NCBI RefSeq assembly: GCF_021277265.1
Contig: NZ_JAJSOH010000019.1
Coordinates: 62,001 to 126,000, forward strand
Length of the DNA stretch: 64,000 bases
Source of the DNA: Kineosporia rhizophila
GTDB lineage: Bacteria > Actinomycetota > Actinomycetes > Actinomycetales > Kineosporiaceae
Direction of reading: 5' to 3'
Shown: piece by piece, positions 15,407-24,372 of the stretch
How positions within the stretch are numbered: position 1 is the stretch's first letter
Layout: every line of letters starts with the position of its first letter
Made by a program: the position numbers and the translations under genes
Notes under the pieces: generated by a model
Databases searched by the model: none
Seen by the model: the letters and a program-made list of their open reading frames with translations, nothing else
Told to the model about the DNA's origin: nothing

Positions 15407-16498
15407 TCAGAACGTCGAGAGCTGTGCCTTCTCGTGGTCGTCGCCCAACGTACTGCCTCGGTCGTGTCGAGGCAGTACCCGGGCTCGGCTGGTGGCCACC
15501 ACGCCCAGGAGCAGCAGGTCGACCAGGAGGCCGATGACCGCGGCGAACTGGGACGCCGCGAACAGGAAGACCTGTGTGAGCAGGAGACTTGTCAGGGCCG
15601 AGCGCTGGAACCAGTCCAGGGCGCAGCGTTTGCTGTTCATCCGCCACATCCGTACTCCCAGCGCGGCGAAGACCAGTGAGGCGCTCGTGCCGATCAGTAC
15701 CCCACAGATGGTGACTGCGTAGGAGTCGCCGGTCTGCCAGAGACCCACCGCCACCAGCGCGGCCCCGATCGCCTGAAATGCGAACAGCACAGCCAGCAGG
15801 GGCGCGGCGAACCGGGACTGGGCCACGCGGTCGAAGGCTTCAGCGACCGTTCCCCACAGTCTTTCGAAGCGCTGGGGTAGCGTCGGCGGCCTCGGCTCGA
15901 CCATCGTCAGCAGTTCGCGCAGTTCCGGGGCCCCGCGCACGTGCCCCAGAGCATCCAGCGTGGCCACCACCTCACGGCGACGGGAGTCCGGCAGCCGTCC
16001 GGCCAGTCCGTCCACCAGCACGTGGGCGGCGTTGGCGACCTTCTCCTGGTCGCTGAGGGGCCGGTGCCGGCGCCAGGTGTGCGCGGCGACCACCAGTCCC
16101 GCGAAGACCGCGTACATGATCGCGGCTGCCGGTTCGAAGAAGTAGTCGTTGTCGGCCGTGACGAACTTGCCCACCTCGTCGATGAAGAGCCCGAAGCCCA
16201 CCCCGCCCAGTAGGGCCGCGACCGGCCGCGGCCCACGGCCGATGTAGGCGAACCCCAGGACGAGAGCAAGCATCATGAGCAGCCCGCCCGGCAGCACATG
16301 AGCCACGTGCAGGCCGGTGTCGCCGCCGATCTGTGGATAGCCGGTCAGGGCGAGGTAGGCGCGGGTGATGAGGATCGTGGAAACGCCCGCGACGACGAAC
16401 GTGGTCAGGTGGACGATCGCCTTCTCCGAGCGGACCAGGTCCATGCGAAAGACATGGCTCACACGTTCGAGATGCAGGCTGAGAGTGGATCTGGACAC
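15407..16498 (-). CDS. Multi-pass membrane protein of unknown function
   Basis: A 363-residue protein with about eight hydrophobic helices in two groups: four near residues 27-140 (ending GFGLFIDEVGKFVTADNDYF) and four near 230-345. Between them is a hydrophilic domain of about 85 residues (RRHRPLSDQEKVANAAHVLV, RRREVVATLDALGHVRGAPE). I recognise it only as a hypothetical actinobacterial membrane protein. It stands alone between a terminator hairpin and a 240-base gap. Confidence 0.65.
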   Translation of the reverse strand: MSRSTLSLHLERVSHVFRMDLVRSEKAIVHLTTFVVAGVSTILITRAYLALTGYPQIGGDTGLHVAHVLPGGLLMMLALVLGFAYIGRGPRPVAALLGGVGFGLFIDEVGKFVTADNDYFFEPAAAIMYAVFAGLVVAAHTWRRHRPLSDQEKVANAAHVLVDGLAGRLPDSRRREVVATLDALGHVRGAPELRELLTMVEPRPPTLPQRFERLWGTVAEAFDRVAQSRFAAPLLAVLFAFQAIGAALVAVGLWQTGDSYAVTICGVLIGTSASLVFAALGVRMWRMNSKRCALDWFQRSALTSLLLTQVFLFAASQFAAVIGLLVDLLLLGVVATSRARVLPRHDRGSTLGDDHEKAQLSTF

Positions 16499-16736
16499 GA
16501 CTCACCGTAGGCGCCTGCTCGGCGGGCGGCGAGTCAGGCGTCCGGGCGGGGAAGACCCCTTGTCCTCACGGTCCGCCGCAAATCGCTGAGAGGCGCTGAA
16601 GGGGTCCGCGCGGACGCTACGACGTTCCGTCGGGGCGCTTGTAGATTCCGGGACCGATCGACCCGTGAACTCGATCGACGCTGAGAACCAATACAGGTCG
16701 GCGGGCGCCACACGGCGCTCGAACGGAGGGAGCGTT

Positions 16737-17021
16737 GTGAAGCCGACCGATGAGAGGCCCGGTGTGGCCCAGGCCGAAGGCCCACCCCGTGACGAGGTGA
16801 TGACAGGGGATGCGGCCCTGGTGGCCGGGTCCCTGTCCGAGCCTGAGGTGTTCTCCTTGGTCTACGAGCGGCACGCGCTGGCGTTGTACCGCTTCGCGCA
16901 CCGGCGGCTGGGACCGGATCTGGAGCAGGACGCGATGTCCGATGCCATCCTGCAAGCCTTCCGCGGGCGGCACCGCTATGACCAGCCCCGTGCTGACGCG
17001 CGTCGATGCCGACCTGGATAA
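16737..17021 (+). pseudogene. Truncated ECF sigma factor gene
   Basis: A GTG at 16737 follows a strong GGAGGGAG. The product reads into sigma region 2: FSLVYERHALALYRFAHRRL and DAMSDAILQAFRGRHRYDQP. It stops at 94 residues, just where WLFGIATN-type region 2.3 sequence should follow; regions 2.3-4 are missing. The flank downstream is unrelated, so this is a deletion or rearrangement scar, not a single frameshift. Confidence 0.6.
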
Positions 17022-17297
17022 GCGAGCCTTCGACTTGTGAAGCGCGATACTGCTGCACAAGGTCTTCCCGGCCCAGGCCGAGATCGCCACCGCTCATGAC
17101 TGGGCGTCAGCACGGGCTGCGCCGATCCTGCCCTCAGGCGAGCCCCTCGGGCGCGGTCCCCCTCTGTCGTTCCGGGCAGGTGATCTGGTTGGTGACCACC
17201 ACGCCGCCGCAGTCGGCCCAAATGACTGCCGCGCTTCCGGCGTCATGCAGGTTCCGACAGAGAAAGGCTGAGGCGCCATCGTTTTCGCCGGAGCCTC
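17022..17297. other. Intergenic stretch after the sigma remnant
   Basis: I see no supported gene. One plus-strand frame has G/C-rich third positions and natural composition (DADLDKRAFDL, stop, LLHKVFPAQAEIATAHD) and could be another remnant, but I cannot place it in a family. Confidence 0.4.
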
Positions 17298-17340
17298 GGC
17301 CCGCACCCATTGCGACGAAGTGTCGTAAGGGGTGCGGGCC
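17298..17340 (-). terminator. 11-bp stem terminator of the GH3 gene
   Basis: GGCCCGCACCC (17298-17308) pairs perfectly with GGGTGCGGGCC (17330-17340), with an inner CGAC/GTCG stem in the loop. It begins eight bases past the beta-glucosidase stop on the minus strand. Confidence 0.7.
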
Positions 17341-17347
17341 GGACTGC

Positions 17348-19567
17348 TCAGTCGGTGACGGTGAACTCGGTGTGCAGGTCGGCGGTCGAGCTGCTGCCCA
17401 CCCAGACGTCGAAGCTGGTTGCGTCGAGGACCCAGTCACGGGTCGCCGCGCTCCAGTAGCGCCGTTCCTCTGCTGTAACGGCGAATTCGACCCGTTCGGT
17501 CTGGCCGGCCCGCAGGTGCAGACGGCGGAAACCCTTCAGCAGCCGGACCGGTCGTGACGCCGTGCCGTAACGCTGGTGCAGGTAGAGCTGGGCCACCTCG
17601 TTCCCGTCCCGGCCCGAGGTGTTGGTGACGTCCACGCTGACGGTGACCACACCGTCCACAGGTGTGCTCGGACTGCTGACGGCAAGGTTGCTGTAGGCGA
17701 ACTTCGCGTAGCTGAGGCCGAACCCGAACGGGTACAGCGGGGTGCTCTCCTCGTCCCAGTAGCGGCGGCCCTGCTTGCTCGGGTCGTGGGATCGGGTGTG
17801 GGCGTAGTGCATCGGCACCTGCCCCACGTGGCGCGGCCAGGTGAAGGGCAGCTTGCCGCCGGGAACCGCCTGCCCGAACAGCAGATTGGCCACAGCCTCA
17901 CCGCCCCGCGTCCCGGGGTACCAGACCTGCAGAATGGCGGGGGTGTTGGCCTCGGCCCAGCGCAGGTCCAGCGGACGGCCGCTCATCAGGACCACGACGG
18001 TGGGCGTACCGGTGGCCACCACGGCCTGAAGCAGGGCCAGCTGCTCGCCAGGCAGGTCAAGGGTGGAACGGGAGGCGGTTTCACCGATCATGTCCTGACG
18101 CTCGCCGACCACCACAACCGCGACGTCGGCAGCCGTCGCGATCTCGACCGCACGGCTGAGCTCAGCCTCGCTGTCGAAGTTTTCGCCGGTCTTGCTGCCG
18201 TCGCCCCACATGTCGAACATCGACGGGAAGAGCCGGACGGGCGAGGGCACCCCCGGCGCATAGGTGACCTCGACGGGCGTCTCGAGCCCGGCGGCGTGGG
18301 CGCGGATCCCCTCCAGGACGGTGACGGTCTCTTCGAGGTCGTAGTCGAAGATCCACGGCCCGAGGGTGTCGCGCTTGGAGTTTGCCATCTGGCCCAGCAC
18401 GGCGACCGATCCGATCCCGGTCAACGGCAGCAGATCGTTCTCGTTGCGCAGGAGAACCGCGCTCTCCTCGGCCGCTTTCCGGGCTGTTTCGCGGTGGGCC
18501 GGGTCGTTCAGCACGGTCTGCGCGGCCTGCTCGTCCACGAACGGGTCGTCCAGCAGACCGAGCGCCTCCTTGGCCGACAGCAGGCGGCGGACGCTGGTGT
18601 CGATCCGTTCGATGTCGACCTGGCCGTTCTCCAGCGCCTCGTCCAGGTGTTCGAAGGCCGGGTCGAGGATGGCCATCTCGAGGTCCAGGCCGGCGTTCAG
18701 GGCCCGGGCCCCGGCATCGGTGAGGTCGGCCGCGTAGTGGTGGGCCGCCAGGTCACGGGCGGAGTTGGCGTCCGAGACCACGAAACCCTCGAAGCCCAGT
18801 GCCTCGCGCAGGATGTCGTTCAGCAGCCAGCGGTTGCCGGTGGCGGGTACGCCGTTCAGGTCCATGTACGCCGACATCACGTTGCCCGCGCCCGCGTCGA
18901 TCGCCGCCTTGAACGGGGGCAGGTAGGTGTTCCAGAGCTCCTGGTCGGACAGGTCGACCTCGTCGTAGTCGCGCCCGCCGAGCGCGGCGCCGTAACCGGC
19001 GAAGTGCTTGGGGCCGGCGATGATGTGCTCGTCGGCGCCGAGGTGCGGGCCCTGGAAGCCGCGCACCTGGGCGGCGGCGACCACCGAGCCCAGGTACGGG
19101 TCCTCACCGGCGCCCTCGATGATCCGGCCCCAGCGAGGATCCCGGGCGATGTCCAGCATCGGGGCGAAGGCCCAGTGGATGCCGACGGCCCGGGCCTCCC
19201 GGGCGGCGACCGCCTGGGACTGCTCGATCAGCTCGGGGTTCCACGACGCGGCCAGGGCGATCGGCACCGGGAAGATGGTGCGCAGGCCGTGGATGACGTC
19301 GAAACCGAACAGCACCGGGATGCCGTGCCGGTTGCCGGCGATCGCCTGCCGCTGCAGGCGGTTCGACGTCGCCGGGTCGGTGACGAACAGCAGCGAACCG
19401 GCCCGGCCTGCGGCCAGCGCAGCCTCGACCGCCTCCACCTGCCCGGGCGGCACCATGCTCGGGTCGCCGCGCTCGGGGAGCCGGAAGTAGAAGTACTGGA
19501 TGAGCTGACCGATCTTCTCGGCCGGCGTCATGCTCTGCAGCAGTTTCTCGACCCGGGCGGAGCTCAT
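17348..19567 (-). CDS. Glycoside hydrolase family 3 beta-glucosidase (BglX-like)
   Basis: The 739-residue protein has the GH3 N-terminal barrel (IGQLIQYFYF, PVLFGFDVIHGLRTIFPVP, DPRWGRIIEGAGEDP, GPKHFAGYGA), the nucleophile segment GFVVSDANS (Asp about 266), the C-terminal domain with VVVVGERQDMIGETASR carrying the probable acid/base Glu, and a fibronectin-III-like tail (VDVTNTSGRDGNEVAQLYLH). It cleaves beta-linked glucose from oligosaccharides. No signal peptide is present, so it is probably intracellular. It has its own terminator and no sugar transporter adjacent. Confidence 0.92.
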   Translation of the reverse strand: MSSARVEKLLQSMTPAEKIGQLIQYFYFRLPERGDPSMVPPGQVEAVEAALAAGRAGSLLFVTDPATSNRLQRQAIAGNRHGIPVLFGFDVIHGLRTIFPVPIALAASWNPELIEQSQAVAAREARAVGIHWAFAPMLDIARDPRWGRIIEGAGEDPYLGSVVAAAQVRGFQGPHLGADEHIIAGPKHFAGYGAALGGRDYDEVDLSDQELWNTYLPPFKAAIDAGAGNVMSAYMDLNGVPATGNRWLLNDILREALGFEGFVVSDANSARDLAAHHYAADLTDAGARALNAGLDLEMAILDPAFEHLDEALENGQVDIERIDTSVRRLLSAKEALGLLDDPFVDEQAAQTVLNDPAHRETARKAAEESAVLLRNENDLLPLTGIGSVAVLGQMANSKRDTLGPWIFDYDLEETVTVLEGIRAHAAGLETPVEVTYAPGVPSPVRLFPSMFDMWGDGSKTGENFDSEAELSRAVEIATAADVAVVVVGERQDMIGETASRSTLDLPGEQLALLQAVVATGTPTVVVLMSGRPLDLRWAEANTPAILQVWYPGTRGGEAVANLLFGQAVPGGKLPFTWPRHVGQVPMHYAHTRSHDPSKQGRRYWDEESTPLYPFGFGLSYAKFAYSNLAVSSPSTPVDGVVTVSVDVTNTSGRDGNEVAQLYLHQRYGTASRPVRLLKGFRRLHLRAGQTERVEFAVTAEERRYWSAATRDWVLDATSFDVWVGSSSTADLHTEFTVTD

Positions 19568-19698
19568 CGGGCCACCCCTTCACCGAGGTAGCGGGCCTTG
19601 TTCCTGCGCTCGTCCACCTGAGCACCCCTTTGCGCTCGCCAGTCGGCCGTCCGTCCGGACAGCTCGCGGTGCGAAGGTACATGAATTTCGACCAAGTG

Positions 19699-20096
19699 TT
19701 AATAATTAGCTGGACCGGCCGAGTGCTCCGTGTCAGCGACGCGCTCGAACCAGGCGGCCTCGGCCTGGTCCAGGATCGCCAGGTCTTCCATGAACGAGCC
19801 GGGCAAGGCGCCGTGGCACTCCAACACGCTGGGCCAGACCTCTACTGCCCCCCGGCCGTGGTCGCCTCGTGAGGGCCGACCCTGCATACCTGAAGGTTCA
19901 GCACCATGGCGGGCCGTTGCCTGGTGAGCATCCGGATCGCCGAGTCCGGCAGCGGCGAGGCGGCCAGCATGATCCCTTCGACCGTCGACATCGTGCGTTC
20001 CAGTGCCTCGCGCTCGCGCAGCCCGAACTCCTGGGCGTCGGCCAGGCACGTCGGCCGCCTCTACACGCAGTTGCAGGGGCGGCCGACGTATGACAT
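19699..20096 (-). pseudogene. Unknown protein gene with a stop codon and a frameshift, third in the matrixin operon
   Basis: Two minus-strand frames with strongly G/C-rich third positions adjoin. The first runs from an ATG at 20096 (MSYVGRPCNCV), through a TAG at 20061-20063, then LADAQEFGLREREALERTMS and LPDSAIRMLTRQRPAMVLNL. The second continues VEVWPSVLECHGALPGSFME to HSAGPANY. They join if one base is added at the run of six C at 19848-19853. I do not recognise the family. It lies 33 bases after the matrixin stop. Either it is decayed, or it starts past the TAG and only the frameshift is an error. Confidence 0.5.
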
Positions 20097-20129
20097 CGCC
20101 TACGACTCCGACCAGGACTGAGGACGGTC

Positions 20130-20870
20130 TCAGGTCGGCACCGACGCCGGGTAGAGACTGCAGACCTGGTCCAAGTCGTCGGGCTGCAGTTCCCGGAGCA
20201 CGTAGTGATGGCGGACCCGTGGGTACATCACCGCCCCCGGGACCTGGGTGTGGGCGAGTCCGAGCAGATGGCCGAACTCGTGCAGAGCCACCGTTTCCAC
20301 GTCGAAGGCGCCGCGGATCGCCCCGTCCGCCCAGATGCTCTCGTCGTCGTCGAAATGCAGGGGCTTGGGCGGGGTTTCGGTGATCGTCCAGCACGGTCCC
20401 GGGAAGTCGGCGTGGGCCACCACGGTTCCGACCATGCTGTGGTCCGGGTCCTGGGCCGGACGCCATTCCACCATCACGTCCGGCTCCTGCGTACTCTCCA
20501 CCCGGCGAAGGACGAAGGGCAGCACCCCCGCCCAGGTCGAGGCGGCCCGTTCGACCGCCTCGAAGGCGCCCTCGTAATTGGTACACGGCGCCCCGAACGC
20601 GTACCGCAGTTCCGGTCCGTCCCAGGGGCAGAGCGCCTTCAGGGCCAGCCCGTTGACCAGGTCCGGCATTCCGCAGCGAGCCGCCTCGAGCTCGGACCGG
20701 GTGTCTGCGTCGACCCGGCCGGTGACCGGGACGTTCATCCGGTCCTGGAACCGGGCCAGCGCGTGGGCGACGGTGTCCACGTCGAGATCCGGTCCGGCCG
20801 CCCCGGGCGGCAGATACCCGTAGCGCTCGAGGTAGCTCAGGGTGGACAGGTCCGGGAGTTCGGCCGGCAT
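20130..20870 (-). CDS. Matrixin (MMP-like) zinc metalloprotease with cysteine-switch propeptide
   Basis: The 246-residue protein is laid out like an animal matrix metalloprotease: a peptidoglycan-binding-like prodomain (residues about 8-60), a cysteine-switch-like ARCGMPD (Cys66), then a catalytic domain with HEFGHLLGLAH (His197, Glu198, His201, His207) and a Met-turn VMYP (Met215). The prodomain Cys would hold the zinc site inactive until cleaved. No signal peptide is visible. It overlaps the upstream 149-residue gene by one base (TGATG), so the two are tightly coupled. It is divergent from a STAND regulator. Confidence 0.88.
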   Translation of the reverse strand: MPAELPDLSTLSYLERYGYLPPGAAGPDLDVDTVAHALARFQDRMNVPVTGRVDADTRSELEAARCGMPDLVNGLALKALCPWDGPELRYAFGAPCTNYEGAFEAVERAASTWAGVLPFVLRRVESTQEPDVMVEWRPAQDPDHSMVGTVVAHADFPGPCWTITETPPKPLHFDDDESIWADGAIRGAFDVETVALHEFGHLLGLAHTQVPGAVMYPRVRHHYVLRELQPDDLDQVCSLYPASVPT

Positions 20871-21319
20871 CAGCTGAACAGACCTGCAATCGCGTCCACA
20901 AGACTGCCGATACCCCCGACGGCGTCGACCAGTTCGCCGATGAACTGGACGATGTCGTCGATCGTTTCCCCGACCGAGTCCACCGGGCCGGCCGAGGACG
21001 CCTGGAGAGCGATGGCGGCCCGAATGGCGTTGTACGGCGCGGAACCGGCCCGGCCTTCCGGGAACGGAATCGGCGCGAGTTCGACGAACCCCTCGGCGCC
21101 GGTGATCATCCGCCACACCGCGGCCGCCTGCTCGGCACTGAAGTAGCCGGAGGCCACCAGGAAGGCCAGGCTCTGCCACAGCAGGTCGGGGTCGGAGCCG
21201 TACTTCTCGAGGTTGCTCTTGGCGTCCACCGGCGAGGCGCCGTGCAGTTCCCGGCGCACCCGGTACAGCTCGGCGGCGCTCTCGAAACTGATCTTCGTAG
21301 ACGTATCAGTTGCGGTCAT
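20870..21319 (-). CDS. Unknown protein coupled to the matrixin
   Basis: A 149-residue protein with GSDPDLLWQSLAFLVASGYF and EQAAAVWRMITGAEGF in the middle and a C-terminus of hydrophobic, Gly-containing helix segments (IDDIVQFIGELVDAVGGIGS, LVDAIAGLFS). I know no family. The C-terminal helices could be membrane-active or a packing surface for the protease. It is first in the operon, has a GGGAG site, and its stop overlaps the matrixin start. A partner, carrier or substrate role for the protease is inference. Confidence 0.7.
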   Translation of the reverse strand: MTATDTSTKISFESAAELYRVRRELHGASPVDAKSNLEKYGSDPDLLWQSLAFLVASGYFSAEQAAAVWRMITGAEGFVELAPIPFPEGRAGSAPYNAIRAAIALQASSAGPVDSVGETIDDIVQFIGELVDAVGGIGSLVDAIAGLFS

Positions 21320-21391
21320 TGCTGGCTCCCCTGGTCGGTGGCCGCGGGCTGCGGCCGACGTCTACGACGGTAGGAAGCCCTGGACCGTGGT

Positions 21392-21421
21392 TGACGAAAC
21401 CTGACGAAAACTGACGAAGAC
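21392..21421. repeat. Three tandem 10-bp repeats TGACGAAnnC
   Basis: TGACGAAACC, TGACGAAAAC and TGACGAAGAC follow each other without a gap. The period of one helical turn puts the repeats on one face of DNA. They lie between the matrixin operon and the divergent STAND regulator. Direct repeats at helical spacing are how SARP/AfsR-like activators bind; a site for the adjacent STAND protein is likely. Confidence 0.7.
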
Positions 21422-21486
21422 CGCCGCCGTACCCCTCACCCTGACCTCCGGACCACGCCGATCCCCCCGACCCCGGGAGATCTCCG

Positions 21487-24153
21487 ATGGGGACACTGAC
21501 CCGGCCGGACCTGCCTCCCGGCGACCTGCGCACCCTTTCCGACGCCCTGCACGAGGCGCACCACCGGGCCGGCCGGCCGAGCCTGCGCGATCTGGCCCGC
21601 GAGGTGGGCTGCAGCCGGACCACGGTGTCGGCCATGTTCTCGGAACCGCGTCCCCCTCGCTGGGGCCTGCTCGAACTCGTGGTGGAGGCGCTCGGGGCGG
21701 ACCTCGCGCCGTTCCACCGGATGTGGCTGCAGGCCACCCAGGATCCGACCGGACCGGCCCACAGCAACCCAGCCACCGCAAGCTCACCGGACACCGGCCC
21801 GCCCTCCGGCCCCTGGGTACCGGGCCCCGCCGCCCCCGACGACTCCGTCCAGACGTCCGCCCTGGGCCCGGCCGCCCTTCCCCCGACCGCCCAGCTGCGA
21901 CAGATGCCGGCCGCCGTGGCCGGTTTCATCGGCCGGACCGATCTGCTGGCCGGGCTGGACGCCCTCCTCCTCGCGGCCCCGGGCAACTCGGTGCCGATCG
22001 GGCTCCTGACCGGCACCGCGGGCGTCGGCAAGACCGCGCTGGCCCGACAATGGGCACACCGCTGCGCGAACCGGTATCCGGGTGGCACGCTCTATGTGGA
22101 CCTGCACGGCTACCATCCGGGCCCGGCGGTGTCGGCGCACGAGGTGCTGGCCGAGTTCGTCCGGGCCCTCCGGCCGGGGACGACTCCCGTCCCCGAGGGC
22201 ACCCGTGAGCGCGCCGCGCTGTTCCGGTCGCTCGCGGCCGGCCGGCGGATCCTGGTGCTGCTCGACAACGCCGGTACCTTCGGTCAGGTCGAGGATCTGC
22301 TGCCCGGCGATCCCGGCTGCGCCGCGCTGGTCACCAGCCGCGACGCGCTGAGCGGGCTGGTGGTCCGCTACGGCGCCACCCGGTTCGGGGTCGGCCTGAT
22401 GAGCGGACCGGAAGCCCGGGCGCTGATGTCGTCCGTGGCGGGAGCGCGGGTGACGACCGAACCCGGGCCGGTCGACGTCCTGGTCAGGCGGTGCGCCCGG
22501 CTGCCCCTGGCCCTGCGGGTGGCGGCCGAGCTGATCACCTCCCGGCCCGAGGAGTCGATCGCCGACCTGGTCGAGGAACTCCAGGCGCCGGACCTGCTGG
22601 ATGTCCTGGATCCCGGGGACGGCTGGTCCGGGGTGCGCACAGTGTTCTCCTGGTCCTACGAGCACCTGACTGAACTGCCCGCCCGGCTGTTCCGGAGGAT
22701 CGGCCTGCACCCGGGGCCGGACTACCACCTGGCCGGTTTCGCGGCTCTGGCCGACTGCGACCGGCGCGCGGCCCGCGCCGCGGCCGACGAGCTGACCCGC
22801 AGCCATCTCCTGGAAAGACTTCCGGGGGACCGGTTCCGGATGCACGACCTGTTGCGGGCCTATGCCGCCGAGCTTGTCGCGGCCGACCCGGCGGACGAGA
22901 ACGAGGCCGCTCGCACCCGGCTGTTCGACAGCGCCTGCGCCGATGCCCGGGCCGCTGCCGCCAGCGCCTTCCCCTCCGGGGTGAGCACGGGGGTGAACCC
23001 GAAGAACATCGGCCTGCAATGGCTCACTACCCAGCGGGCCGCCCTCCTGGCGATCGGGCAGGTCTCCGGACCGCACGCCGGGCAGCTGTCCGAGATCCTC
23101 GCACCGTTCCTCGACGCCGGGGCGCACTACGACGATGCCGAGACGCTGCACCGGCGGGCCCTGGCCACCGCGGACAACGATCAGGCCCGGGCCCGGGCCC
23201 TGAACCGACTGGGCACCATCCACCGCCGCCGGGGTGCCTTCGACCAGGCTCTGCACGAGTACCAGCGGTCCGCCGAGCTCTTCCGGGCCGCCGGGGACGA
23301 CGCCGGGCTCGGCCAGGCGCTGCAGAACAGCGGGATCATCCGCTGGCGGCGCGGCGACTATCCGGGCGGCCGGGCCGCCCTGGAGCAGGCGCTGGCCCTG
23401 CACCGGGCCGTGGGCGCGCGCAGTGGGGAGGGTACGACCCTCTACAGCCTGGGCATCGTGCACCGCCGGCTGGGTGACTACCGTCTGGCCGCCCAATGCC
23501 ACCGGGCGGCGGTGACGTTGCTGGAGGAGATCGGTGACCTGGTCGGTCTCGGCAAGGCCCTGAACAACCTGGCCGTGCTGCAGGTGTACCGGGGCGAGCC
23601 GGAACGGGCGCTGGTGTCGCTGGAGCGGACACTGGCGATCCAGCGCCGCCTCGGCGACCGGGCCGGGGAGAACGCCGTGCTGTCGAACCTCGGCCTGGCC
23701 CAGGAACGTCTCGGTCGGCTGGCCGAGGCCGAGGCATCGCTGCGGCTGGCCCTGCGCATCGCCGACGAGATCGCCTACCCGGTCGGCCGCATCGATGCCC
23801 TGCGCGGGCTCGGGGTGGTTCTGGCCCGAAGCGCCCACCAGGACCAGGCGGTCGCGTACCTGCGCGAGGCACTGGCCCTGGCGGAGCAACTGGGCGAGGG
23901 TGGATCCCGCACCGCCGCCACCCGCGAACTCGGCGAGGTGCTGCTGTCCGTGGGCCCCTCGAAGGAAGCATCGGCGACCCTCACCGCCGCCCTGCGGATG
24001 GCCGTCGACACCGGTGACCGGTACGAGCAGGCGATGACGTTGCTGGCCCTGGCCCGGCTGCCGGGAGCCGCCCCGGAGAACCGCCAGATGGCCGCCCGGC
24101 TCCTGGGCGACTTGGGACTCAGGTCGGACGCCGGGCCCGCACCAGAAACGTGA
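21487..24153 (+). CDS. HTH-NB-ARC-TPR STAND regulator
   Basis: The 888-residue protein begins with a helix-turn-helix (LRDLAREVGCSRTTVSAMFS, residues about 36-60). An NB-ARC P-loop NTPase follows from about 140, with Walker A GTAGVGKTA, Walker B RILVLLDNAG and LPLALRVAAEL. The C-terminal about 350 residues are TPR repeats (for example ALNRLGTIHRRRGAFDQALH, NLAVLQVYRGEPERALVSLE). STAND ATPases stay monomeric until a ligand binds the repeats, then oligomerise. The gene is divergent from the matrixin operon across a repeat-bearing spacer and probably controls it. Confidence 0.9.
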   Translation: MGTLTRPDLPPGDLRTLSDALHEAHHRAGRPSLRDLAREVGCSRTTVSAMFSEPRPPRWGLLELVVEALGADLAPFHRMWLQATQDPTGPAHSNPATASSPDTGPPSGPWVPGPAAPDDSVQTSALGPAALPPTAQLRQMPAAVAGFIGRTDLLAGLDALLLAAPGNSVPIGLLTGTAGVGKTALARQWAHRCANRYPGGTLYVDLHGYHPGPAVSAHEVLAEFVRALRPGTTPVPEGTRERAALFRSLAAGRRILVLLDNAGTFGQVEDLLPGDPGCAALVTSRDALSGLVVRYGATRFGVGLMSGPEARALMSSVAGARVTTEPGPVDVLVRRCARLPLALRVAAELITSRPEESIADLVEELQAPDLLDVLDPGDGWSGVRTVFSWSYEHLTELPARLFRRIGLHPGPDYHLAGFAALADCDRRAARAAADELTRSHLLERLPGDRFRMHDLLRAYAAELVAADPADENEAARTRLFDSACADARAAAASAFPSGVSTGVNPKNIGLQWLTTQRAALLAIGQVSGPHAGQLSEILAPFLDAGAHYDDAETLHRRALATADNDQARARALNRLGTIHRRRGAFDQALHEYQRSAELFRAAGDDAGLGQALQNSGIIRWRRGDYPGGRAALEQALALHRAVGARSGEGTTLYSLGIVHRRLGDYRLAAQCHRAAVTLLEEIGDLVGLGKALNNLAVLQVYRGEPERALVSLERTLAIQRRLGDRAGENAVLSNLGLAQERLGRLAEAEASLRLALRIADEIAYPVGRIDALRGLGVVLARSAHQDQAVAYLREALALAEQLGEGGSRTAATRELGEVLLSVGPSKEASATLTAALRMAVDTGDRYEQAMTLLALARLPGAAPENRQMAARLLGDLGLRSDAGPAPET

Positions 24154-24218
24154 CCCGGGCAGCGACTTCACCGGTAGGTTGCGCTCGAGGCGGACGACCG
24201 CGCTCAGGGCGGTGCCGC

Positions 24219-24311
24219 AGAGCCGGGTTTCCCCGGCAGCAATGGCTGCGCGACTTCACCTTCGCCTCCAACCCGAACATCGAAGCCGCCATGATCCACA
24301 ATCTCCCCGGG
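24219..24311 (+). pseudogene. IstB fragment (IS21-family helper ATPase remnant)
   Basis: About 30 residues, RRAGFPRQQWLRDF then TFASNPNIEAAMIHNL, match the conserved segment before the P-loop in actinobacterial IstB proteins (typically KAAGFPR-KWL-DFDF-ANPNI-PATIHTL). Nothing else of IstA or IstB is present. It marks an old IS21-type insertion at the edge of the accessory block. Confidence 0.5.
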
Positions 24312-24372
24312 CGGCCGCAAGGACGGCAGAGGCGACCGTGGCGTGCAGGTTTGGGCGCTTCAGGTCAGCACC

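Noticed and set aside
17134..17310. A 58-codon minus-strand frame after the beta-glucosidase
   Set aside because: Its start lies inside the 11-bp terminator hairpin and it has no ribosome binding site.
17576..19591. A 671-codon open frame antisense to the beta-glucosidase
   Set aside because: Low-complexity Gly/Val/Arg/His composition and no ribosome binding site; the sense strand encodes a complete GH3 enzyme.
21784..24171. A 795-codon open frame antisense to the STAND gene
   Set aside because: Gly/Gln/Arg-rich composition without motifs; long antisense frames are expected opposite high-GC coding regions. The sense frame has HTH, P-loop and TPR motifs.
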